From Actinoplanes aureus (GTDB lineage: Bacteria; Actinomycetota; Actinomycetes; Mycobacteriales; Micromonosporaceae), in NCBI RefSeq assembly GCF_015704865.1, contig NZ_JADQTO010000002.1:186001-250000 (forward strand): DNA of 64,000 nt, read 5' to 3'. The position numbers were made by a program, and so were the translations under genes. Each line of letters opens with the position of its first letter. The first letter of the stretch is position 1. Below are positions 34,901-41,004 of the stretch, in pieces. The notes under the pieces were generated by a model. It worked only from the letters and a program-made list of their open reading frames with translations. It ran no database searches and was not told where the DNA came from.

Positions 34901-35978
34901 TGGGCTGAGCGCCGCCGGGCGCGTCCGGATAGATCTGGATGCTGCCGGTGTCGGTGTGCCTGGCCCAGTTGTCCGCGGAGTCGGAGGTGGTCGACCAGCC
35001 CGTGCCCCCGGACGGGGTGGACGTGGAATCGACCTCCGGCGCCCGCCGCCGGCCCGGTCGCTGCGGCTGCTCCGCATAGCCCGCGTCGCGTTGCCAGGCG
35101 GCCCGGTCGTCCTCGCGGACCAGGTGACGGGCGTCCTCGACGGGCGAGGTCTGCCAGCCCGGCGCCTCGGTGCGTTCCCAACGGGTCATGCCGACGGTGT
35201 TCTCGCCGGGCGGCTGCTCGGGGCCACGGCTCCGAGCGTCGGCGGAGCGCTGCCACGACGGCTGCTGCCAGGACGGGGTGGTGGTCGCCGGGGGCTCGGA
35301 CCAGGTCTGCTCGACGGGCTGGGTGGCCCGGCCCGGTTCCTCGGCACGCCACGACGGTGTGCCCTCCGGCTCTCGACGCTGCCAGTCCTCCGGCTCGGCT
35401 CGCTGCCAGGACGGGGTCTGGGTGGACGACTGCTGCCACGATGGCGTCTGCTGCCAGGAGGGGGTCGACGACTCGCTGCTCTGACCGGCATCCGACTCCG
35501 GCGTCGGCCAGGCGGTCCCGGTGATCGCCGGCTGTTCCCTCTCCGGAGTGAAGTCTTCGCCGCTCCGCCAGGCCTCGGTGGTCGAGCGCCAGACGTGTGA
35601 GCCGGTCGAGGACCGCCACTCGGTGGTCTGCCGCCAGCGGGCGCCGGTCGCCCGCCACTCGGCGGTCTGGGTGCGCCAGCCGACGCCGTCAGCGGGGAAC
35701 GTGGGGCGGCCCGTGGAGGCGACGTCGGACCACCGGTTCGCCGGCTCAATGGCCTGGCTGCCGCTGCTGTACGGCTCGACCTCGGCCTGCTGAGCCCATG
35801 CGTCAGCGCGCCGCTGCCAGGTCAGCGCCTCTTCACTGGGCGCCAGGCTCCCGGTGTCGGCGAGCGAGGCCCATCGAGGCTCGGACTCGCTGATCTCCGG
35901 TTCCCGGGTGGGCCAAGCCTCCGCAGCGCGCCGATCGCGCGACATGCGGGCGCCATAGTCCCACTCCCGTTGGTCCAC
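31974..35978 (-). CDS. Giant Trp/Pro/Arg-rich repeat protein with C-terminal membrane domain
   Basis: A 1334-residue protein (an in-frame ATG at 35945 would remove 11 residues). Residues about 1-1190 are low complexity: an N-terminal WR-rich zone with a Trp every 7-10 residues, a zone of SWQQTPSWQR words, 19-residue repeats of the form GGPAWADREPRQPGRDTTS (about residues 640-880), and 72-residue repeats containing SWAEQEQRRPSYGG and LPAGGSQWPD. The last about 110 residues carry three or four membrane helices (VGYTIVWYGVPVILFVAGMFLL and following). The long part is thus probably cytoplasmic. It lies between rplI and dnaB, divergent from dnaB. I recognise no domain; a scaffold or condensate-forming role is speculation. 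Confidence 0.8.
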   Translation of the reverse strand: MDQREWDYGARMSRDRRAAEAWPTREPEISESEPRWASLADTGSLAPSEEALTWQRRADAWAQQAEVEPYSSGSQAIEPANRWSDVASTGRPTFPADGVGWRTQTAEWRATGARWRQTTEWRSSTGSHVWRSTTEAWRSGEDFTPEREQPAITGTAWPTPESDAGQSSESSTPSWQQTPSWQQSSTQTPSWQRAEPEDWQRREPEGTPSWRAEEPGRATQPVEQTWSEPPATTTPSWQQPSWQRSADARSRGPEQPPGENTVGMTRWERTEAPGWQTSPVEDARHLVREDDRAAWQRDAGYAEQPQRPGRRRAPEVDSTSTPSGGTGWSTTSDSADNWARHTDTGSIQIYPDAPGGAQPTWGARAEAPTRSGGRRSRRDDTSQQGETPASYEPTSAAPAGYPGSPADTGATDRSRARRGRPARYNANTTDWREDTASWEAEPDTSNWTRDPDTGQWSRAEDDPRVLAWRAEAARREAGRASDEGDTAGPRRGRRSDPPSGGVPGGPLPSSGVPGAPTSGAAWPASGVPADARIGVPSTRPRSAMPGAIRPNSAMPGSAPWSGAATPSTPGAYDQESGRRHRDDTYGGGRRRAPETPGPEAWQATPEPRPSRQSRRQNAEPEEYPTGGWQQGPMPPRQAYGSQRELPAGGSQWPDPAPSRELPAGSPSWADRELRQPSRELPPGGPSWTGQEPRQPGRDATPGGPSWADREPRQSGRDTTLGGPTWADPEPRQPSRDTTSGGPAWADREPRQPGRDTTSGGPAWADREPRQPGRDTTSGGPAWADREPRQPGRDAMPSGPGWADRESRQPNRDAMPGRPSWDDRGPRQPNRAATPGGPWADRGQPNRDATPGGPAWADREPRQPYRDPTPSRELPPDGASWAGQEPRRPGYGSPRALPAGGTQWPDTGQQSPAGPSWAEQEQRRPSYGGPRELPAGGSQRPAAGRPGSGAPSWAEQEQRRPGYGSPRALPAGGSQWPDTGQQTSAGPSWAEQEQRRPSYGGPRELPAGGPAWSEPSPEPAAPTWRSQPGGGQTWQGPAPRQGTYGAPAASQWPDPLSQPRRASAPAYGASESQSRAERGYDDPDDPPAAGGYGQARVPGDWLTAERAARRGGAQYRDGAGQDGETDWRQELSRENVLTEGESRRYDTSDFPPFRPSGSATVAGASNLAMSATSVISRVPEAPADDLEEDTSWPPRRTTGAFQGSGSYERRPVGSGMLVGQGNDLLNPDDDEEETETSGGPLAAVGYTIVWYGVPVILFVAGMFLLNSGQRNHALDTLAGAAPEFGVSLALSVLVALCLRWATTAWKSASVGLAAAVVGGGLATVLSSAITGNSLS
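32978..33330 (-). repeat. 216-bp higher-order repeat in the giant protein gene
   Basis: A segment around GTAGGAGGGCC at 32985 recurs at 33201, 216 bp (72 codons) away, with long flanking identity. A second shared block, GGTAGTGCGCGGGGGCTGCCGTAGCCGGG-type, lies in each copy. The reading frame is preserved. Confidence 0.8.
33604..33774 (-). repeat. 57-bp in-frame tandem repeats in the giant protein gene
   Basis: Three almost identical 57-bp units begin at 33604, 33661 and 33718, each coding 19 residues. More diverged units extend the array to about 33400 and 33960. The near-identity of the central copies indicates recent expansion. Confidence 0.9.
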
Positions 35979-36365
35979 GTGAAAAGGGTGACGTGCGAGA
36001 GACGGAACCGCAACGCCTCAGCGCGACGGCTTGCTCACGCCCGACACTATTTCCCCTGATCCGGAACCTTTTCTGAGCCCACAGGTGGGGATTACAAAAC
36101 TCCTGCTGGGGGTGGTTGAGGGGGCACTGTCCCCAGAAGTTGTCCACATGGTGTGCACAGGCAGAGGGGAGATGTCCACAGGTTGTCCCGAGACTCGTCC
36201 ACCGAGGTAGTTGGGCAGGTGGCGGCCGGATTCGTACAGTGGTCCAGCCTCGCCCGCGCACTTTGATCCGAGAGTTCCTCTGATCTCTGGCCCGGATCAG
36301 CCGAAAGTGTCGTACCCGAGTTGTTCGATCGTGATGGCGGCTATGGCCGACGGAGGGAGTCCGGG
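35979..36365. promoter_or_regulatory. Divergent regulatory region of dnaB with DnaA boxes
   Basis: A 387-bp gap between the giant repeat protein and dnaB. It contains TTGTCCACA at 36140-36148, the preferred actinobacterial DnaA box, and ATGTCCACA at 36172-36180, one mismatch away; a weaker TCGTCCACC lies near 36195. This could let DnaA control dnaB transcription. No ORF here looks coding. Confidence 0.55.
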
Positions 36366-37790
36366 GTGTCGATCACCGATGACGCGCGGCCGGAGTCTCG
36401 GCCGCCGTCGCAGCCCAGTGGCGGCTTCTCCGGCGGCGGCGATCAACCACGTAACGGTGCGGGCTTCGACAAGGCGCCTCCGCAGGACGTCGCCGCTGAG
36501 CAGGGTGTGCTCGGCGGCATGCTGCTCTCCAAGGACGCGATCGCCGATGTGGTCGAGATCCTCAAGACGACCGACTTCTACCGGCCCGTCCACGCCACGA
36601 TCTTCGACACCGTCCTCGACCTCTACGGCCGGGGCGAGCCGGCTGACGCCCTGACCGTCGCCGCCGCGCTCGCCGATTCTGGAGACTTGCAGCGAATCGG
36701 CGGCGTGCCCTACCTGCACACGCTGATCGAGAGCGTCCCCACCGCGGCCAACGCGTCGTACTACGCGCGGATCGTCTCTGAACGGGCCATCCTGCGGCGC
36801 CTGGTCGAGGCCGGGACGAAGATCGTTCAGCTCGGCTACGGCACCGGTGGCAACGGTGGCCGCGACGTCGACGACATCGTCGACCTAGCTCAGCAGGCCA
36901 TCTATGACGTGACCGAGAAGCGGGTCAGCGAGGACTTCGCCGCACTCGGCGACATGCTGCAACCGACTCTCGACGAGATCGAGGCCGTCGGTGCCTCCGG
37001 CGGTGTGATGACCGGTGTGCCGACCGGCTTCGTCGACCTCGACCGCCTGCTCAACGGCCTGCACGCCGGCCAGCTGATCATCGTGGCCGGCCGTCCCGGT
37101 CTCGGTAAGTCGACCGTGAGCATGGACTTCGCGCGCAACGCGGCCATCCAGAGCGGTTGCGCGAGCGCGATCTTCTCGCTCGAAATGAGCAAGATCGAGA
37201 TGGTGATGCGGTTGCTCTCCGCCGAGGCGCGGGTGCCGCTGCACACTCTCCGGTCCGGCCAGCTCTCCGACGACGACTGGACGAAACTGGCACGCCGGAT
37301 GGGCGAGATCAGCCAGGCGCCGATCTTCGTCGACGACACGCCCAACATGAACCTGATGGAGATCCGGGCCAAGGCCCGCCGGCTCAAGCAGCGCCACAAC
37401 CTGCGGCTGCTGGTGATCGACTATCTCCAGCTGATGTCCTCGCCGAAGAAGACCGAGAGCCGGCAGCAGGAGGTCTCCGAGCTGTCCCGTGGCCTGAAAC
37501 TGCTGGCCAAGGAGATCGAGTGTCCGGTGATCGCGGTGAGTCAGCTGAACCGTGGTCCCGAGCAGCGGACGGACAAGCGGCCCCAGCTCTCCGACCTCCG
37601 TGAGAGTGGATCGATCGAGCAGGACGCCGACGTCGTGATCCTGCTTCACCGCGACGACTACTACGACAAGGAGTCGCCGCGCGCCGGTGAGGCCGACTTC
37701 ATCATCGCCAAGCACCGTAACGGTCCCACCGACACGGTGACCGTGGCGGCGCAGCTGCACCTTTCCCGCTTCGTCGACATGGCCATCTAG
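36366..37790 (+). CDS. dnaB: Replicative DNA helicase DnaB
   Basis: A 474-residue hexameric helicase without an intein. The N-terminal primase-interacting domain (about 45-150) contains PPQDVAAEQGVLGGMLLSKDAI. The RecA-like domain has Walker A GRPGLGKST (about residue 240), Walker B LLVIDYLQLM, and SQLNRGPEQRTDKRPQLSDLRESGSIEQDADVV. GTG 36366 has GGAGGGAG at correct spacing; the frame from 36321 is longer than needed. Its last codons are copied several times downstream (37791-38004). Confidence 0.97.
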   Translation: MSITDDARPESRPPSQPSGGFSGGGDQPRNGAGFDKAPPQDVAAEQGVLGGMLLSKDAIADVVEILKTTDFYRPVHATIFDTVLDLYGRGEPADALTVAAALADSGDLQRIGGVPYLHTLIESVPTAANASYYARIVSERAILRRLVEAGTKIVQLGYGTGGNGGRDVDDIVDLAQQAIYDVTEKRVSEDFAALGDMLQPTLDEIEAVGASGGVMTGVPTGFVDLDRLLNGLHAGQLIIVAGRPGLGKSTVSMDFARNAAIQSGCASAIFSLEMSKIEMVMRLLSAEARVPLHTLRSGQLSDDDWTKLARRMGEISQAPIFVDDTPNMNLMEIRAKARRLKQRHNLRLLVIDYLQLMSSPKKTESRQQEVSELSRGLKLLAKEIECPVIAVSQLNRGPEQRTDKRPQLSDLRESGSIEQDADVVILLHRDDYYDKESPRAGEADFIIAKHRNGPTDTVTVAAQLHLSRFVDMAI

Positions 37791-38004
37791 CAGGCCGGTG
37801 GAGCGGCGAGGCTGTACCTGTTCCGCTTTGTCGGCATGGCCATCTAGCAGGTCGGTGGAGCGGCGAGGCTGTACCTGTTCCGCTTTGTCGGCATGGCCAT
37901 CTAGCAGGTCGGTGGAGCGGCGAGGCTGTACCTGTTCCGCTTTGTCGGCATGGCCATCTAGCAGGTCGGTGGAGCGGCGGCTGTTTGTCGACATGGCCAT
38001 CGAG
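37791..38004 (+). repeat. 57-bp tandem repeats that copy the dnaB 3' end
   Basis: Three full units (37791-37847, 37848-37904, 37905-37961) and a 43-bp partial unit (37962-38004). Each full unit ends CGGCATGGCCATCTAG, matching the dnaB terminus (31 of 36 bases over the end of dnaB). The unit is 19 codons, so every copy keeps the dnaB frame and its TAG stop. The remaining gap to 38198 shows no gene. Confidence 0.95.
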
Positions 38005-38198
38005 TAGGTCCGTCGACCTGCGGTCACGTCCAAAGGCCGGTTTCGCCGTTCACGCCGGGTCGCGGCTTGGCCGCGGCCCCCGCCCGGCGTGGCAGGCGTC
38101 GTGTCGGGCTGGCTCTCCGGATGCCTCCCGCGAGCGCAGCCGTGTGGCGGCGAGTTCGCGGACCGTCGACGTCCGGGCTGGGCTCGGCGATGTGGTGG

Positions 38199-38540
38199 TC
38201 AGGCGCCGTCGTCCGACGGGCGGTGATTCGTCACGAGCTGTTCGATGTGCCGGGTCGTGCCGGCCGAGGCTTGTTGAATCGTTTCCACAATCGTGCGGGC
38301 GAGCGTTTCGACGTTCCATTCCCGGCAGGCCTGCTGGTTCAAGGACAAGTCAACCAATTTGCCGTCCGCATCCACGGTGGCGCGTACTACGCCGTCCTCT
38401 GATTCGGCGCTCACCTGCATGGTTGCCAGGCTGCGCTGAAGCTCGTCCACTCCGGAGCGGAGCTCCTCGTATCGTCCGTAGACGTCTTCCAGATCGTTGC
38501 GTAGGGCTTGGTTCGCCGCTCGATCTGTTCTTTCAGTCAC
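38199..38540 (-). CDS. YbaB/EbfC-family DNA-binding-like protein
   Basis: A 113-residue protein of the YbaB/EbfC fold: an N-terminal coiled coil (LRNDLEDVYGRYEELRSGVDELQRSL) and a beta-strand section (VRATVDADGKLVDLSLNQQA). GTG 38540 has GGAGGAAAA at good spacing; the longer frame to 38630 runs into promoter DNA. In actinobacteria such proteins often accompany type VII secretion genes, but none is present here. It probably forms dimers and may bind DNA or act as a small scaffold. An AT-richer region with inverted repeats lies upstream. Confidence 0.75.
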   Translation of the reverse strand: MTERTDRAANQALRNDLEDVYGRYEELRSGVDELQRSLATMQVSAESEDGVVRATVDADGKLVDLSLNQQACREWNVETLARTIVETIQQASAGTTRHIEQLVTNHRPSDDGA

Positions 38541-39300
38541 GGGTTTTCCTCCGTTCGCCGCGACAGGGGGCGACGTGACAATACCCAAGATCAGCGACGT
38601 TGCGTATTCCCGCAACTTCGTAACGCACACGAAAAGAGAGCCTTATCGAAATACCTCTCTTTAAAGTGACGAAGCAACTCCGATTTGTTGTCACCGAGAG
38701 TGATCAATGCCACTGTCGGGGTTCAGGGGATGTCGAAGCCTGGCGGCCTGAGCGAGGCGATCGTTGCTGCTGGGAATGTCCACAGCAGAGATATTGCGAC
38801 GTTCCTCTGCCTCGGAGGGCGATCACCGTCGGTAGATGGGAGTGCGGGAATCAATTCGCGTGTGCCGTTCCGTCGCCGTCTGAAATTCGTGGGCGATCGT
38901 GAGATCGGACTTCTACGGCCGGGAGGGCAGGGACCTACCCGGGAGCACACGAATCGGATGCGGACTCAGCGACGACTGCGGGACTTCGCAGACGTTCCTC
39001 GGCGCGATCTACGAGCGCTGGGCCGGAGGCGGGTCGCGGAAGCATGCCGTGCTTTGCCGTGCGCGCTGCCGCGTCGTCGGGCGTGGGCCGGCCGCATGTG
39101 CCGCGGGCGCGCTGCCGCGTCGCCGGGCTCTTGGCTGGCCGTGCGTTGCCGTGGGCGCGCTGCCCACCGGGAGCAGCCGGCCGCGCTGGCGCCCCACCTG
39201 CCTGGGCCCGGCGGTCGCGCTGGGGCCGCAAGTCCGCAGATGGCCGCGCGGTAGCCGAGGCACGCGTCGATCGTCGTCCAGCCCGCGCACGCGTACCAGA
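38541..39300. other. 760-bp region without a credible gene
   Basis: The left part (38541-38930) is AT-richer than the rest of the window. It includes AAAGAGAG/CTCTCTTT arms (38633-38640 and 38655-38662) and a TTGCG/CGCAA pair near 38600, all upstream of the YbaB-like gene. The right part (39000-39300) is very GC-rich with diverged repeats of GCGCGCTGCCGCGTCG at 39061, 39107 and 39155 (offsets 46 and 48 bp). Frames here have repeat-driven, not protein-like, composition. Confidence 0.6.
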
Positions 39301-39342
39301 AAAAAGACATGCGGCCCTGCGCGGCCGCAACCGCGCAGGGCG
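39301..39342 (-). terminator. Terminator of the zinc-ribbon/GT87/GGDEF-EAL run
   Basis: An 11-bp stem GCCCTGCGCGG/CCGCGCAGGGC (39315-39325 and 39332-39342) is followed on the minus strand, 7 nt later, by TTTTTT. It lies 26 bp after the zinc-ribbon gene. Confidence 0.75.
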
Positions 39343-39368
39343 ATGCCGAGCTGGGCCGAGCCGCAGGC

Positions 39369-39761
39369 TCAGTCGAACAGGTTGTGGAGGAAGCTGCCCC
39401 GGCGCCGGTAGTGGCCGTGGTGCTGCTGCCGGTAGTGGCCGTGGTGGCCGTAGGGCCGGGCGCCGTAGGGGGCGGCGGCCGCGGGGGGATACGCATGTGG
39501 CTGCGGGGTGCCGTAGGCGGGCGGCGGCGGGGGCGGCGGCACGTAACCGCCTCCGTGGGGCTGCTGATGCGGAGCGGGAGGCGGCGGGGCTTGCCCTGCG
39601 CCTGCCGGCCGCGCGTTCCAATTCTGCTCGGCCGCGAAGAGTTTCTCGAGCTCACCGCGGTCCAGGAAGATCCCGCGGCACTCGGTGCACTGGTCGATCG
39701 TGACGCCGCTGCGCTCGTAGACCCGCATCTCGCCGTGACACTTGGGACAGGTCATCTGCAT
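39369..39761 (-). CDS. TFIIB-type zinc-ribbon protein with His/Pro/Tyr-rich tail
   Basis: A 130-residue protein. The N-terminal zinc ribbon has CPKC (residues about 5-8) and CTEC (about 25-28), with the family sequence RSGVTIDQCTECRGIFLDRGELEKL. A proline-rich linker follows, and the end is rich in H, Y and G (PYGHHGHYRQQHHGHYRRRG), which could bind metal. ATG 39761 was preferred; other in-frame starts lie at 39788 and 39755. It follows the GT87 gene with a 1-bp gap. Function unknown. Confidence 0.75.
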   Translation of the reverse strand: MQMTCPKCHGEMRVYERSGVTIDQCTECRGIFLDRGELEKLFAAEQNWNARPAGAGQAPPPPAPHQQPHGGGYVPPPPPPPAYGTPQPHAYPPAAAAPYGARPYGHHGHYRQQHHGHYRRRGSFLHNLFD

Positions 39762-39762
39762 T

Positions 39763-41004
39763 TCATTGACGGTACAAGGCTGTGTCACGCTGTGGGGCCG
39801 TTGTAGCTGTGTGGTTGCTGAGTGCGGTAACCCAGAGGAGGAACGCCGCCGGGTAGAGCAGGTAGCCGAACCGGGTGGTGGGCATCAGCAGTATCGCGGT
39901 GAGAAGGCCGTATCCGCAGAACAGGGCGGCGGTGGCGGCGGTGCGCGGTGGGCGGCGCAGAAGCAGCAGGGCGATCACGGCCGCGGCGGCGAGCAGCAGG
40001 GCCGCGGCCAGGACGCGGCCGCCGGGGACGGACTGCGCGATGAGGTAGCCGGGGAACGGGGACTGGGCGGGGCTGGTGACGAGTCCGTGTCCTAGCGGGA
40101 AGCGGAGCACGTTCTCGATCAGCGCGTCCGGGTCGACCAGCAGGGGTGGCAGCAGCGCCAGGAGCGGCAGGCCGAGTGCGGGTGGCAGGAAGCGGCGCCA
40201 GTTGCCGGTGGCCACCGCCAGGATCGCGAGGACGGCGAGCACGGGCAGGGCGAAGAGTTTGCAGGCCGCGGCCGCGCCGACGGCGGCGCCGGACCAGCCA
40301 TAGCGGCCGGTGGCGGCGAGGGCAAGGGCGAGCAGGCAGAGCGCGAGTACGGGAATGTCGTCACCCCCGGTGGCCAGCGTCAACGCGGTCACCGGCAGCA
40401 CCGTGGCGGCCTGGATGGCGCGTACCCGGTGCGGGCTGGAGCGCAGCAGAGCGACCGCCGCACCCAGCGCGACCACCGTGGCGATCGCGAACCAGATCCG
40501 CGCGTCGGTCCACCAGTGCTCACCAGCAGCGGCACGCGGCAGACCGAAGATCGCCATGCCGGGCTGGTACGGCCGGTAGCCCAGCAGCCGCTCGTCCAGC
40601 GGGATGGCGGCGATCTCCGCCCGGCCGAGGTATGGACTGCCGCTGTGCAGCAACGACTCGCCCATGTGCTCGACGACGACCACTTCCTCCTGGGCCCGAT
40701 CGGTGCGTCCGCCGGCCCGCTGCACCGCTTGGATCACGAGCGGGAGCAGCGCCACGGCCGCGTAGGTCACCCAGGCGATCATGGCCCGGCCCTGTTGCCG
40801 CCGCAGCAGCAGCTGGCCGGCCACGACCAGCGCGGCGAGCAGGTAACCCCAGGCGGCGACGGCGCCCCAGGCCCGATGCGGCAGCAGTGTCGAGCTCAGC
40901 GCGGTGATCAGGGCGAACACCGCTGAGATCAGGTAGAGCCCGAGGTCGGCGGCGAGTCCGCCGGCGGCCCGGTCGACGCGTACGAGCAGGCCGGTCTTGG
41001 TCAC
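39763..41004 (-). CDS. GT87-like (DUF2029) membrane protein
   Basis: A 413-residue polytopic protein with about 10 helices. The start GTG 41004 overlaps the stop of the GGDEF-EAL gene (GTGA, 41001-41004), so the two are coupled. The first outer loop carries acidic residues before the YRPYQPGMAIFGLP segment (about residue 130), and AACKLFALPVLAVLAIL matches the GT87 pattern. It is probably a polyprenol-dependent glycosyltransferase. Coupling to a c-di-GMP protein suggests controlled synthesis of an envelope glycan, which is inference. Confidence 0.72.
   Translation of the reverse strand: MTKTGLLVRVDRAAGGLAADLGLYLISAVFALITALSSTLLPHRAWGAVAAWGYLLAALVVAGQLLLRRQQGRAMIAWVTYAAVALLPLVIQAVQRAGGRTDRAQEEVVVVEHMGESLLHSGSPYLGRAEIAAIPLDERLLGYRPYQPGMAIFGLPRAAAGEHWWTDARIWFAIATVVALGAAVALLRSSPHRVRAIQAATVLPVTALTLATGGDDIPVLALCLLALALAATGRYGWSGAAVGAAAACKLFALPVLAVLAILAVATGNWRRFLPPALGLPLLALLPPLLVDPDALIENVLRFPLGHGLVTSPAQSPFPGYLIAQSVPGGRVLAAALLLAAAAVIALLLLRRPPRTAATAALFCGYGLLTAILLMPTTRFGYLLYPAAFLLWVTALSNHTATTAPQRDTALYRQ

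Noticed and set aside
32804..35524. 906-codon plus-strand frame opposite the giant repeat gene
   Set aside because: Mirror of the repetitive coding sequence, Arg/Ser/Pro-rich without any motif. The minus frame has a membrane domain and biased third positions.
35971..35986. parS-like TGGTCCACGTGAAAAG at the start of the giant gene
   Set aside because: Only 12 of 16 bases match and the palindrome is lost on one side. Too weak to call.
33604..37961. Shared 57-bp period between the giant-gene repeats and the dnaB tail repeats
   Set aside because: The unit sequences are unrelated; equal length is probably coincidence helped by the need to keep frame.
37798..38007. 69-codon frame through the dnaB tail repeats
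   Set aside because: It only reads the 57-bp repeat in another frame; the sequence has no independent sign of coding.
39061..39170. GC-rich repeats as a CRISPR-like array
   Set aside because: Repeats are imperfect, only three in number, and the intervening DNA is itself similar, so this is simple repeat drift.
38685..39254. 189-codon plus-strand frame upstream of the zinc-ribbon gene
   Set aside because: No domain, no ribosome binding site, and its second half is built from GC-rich repeats.
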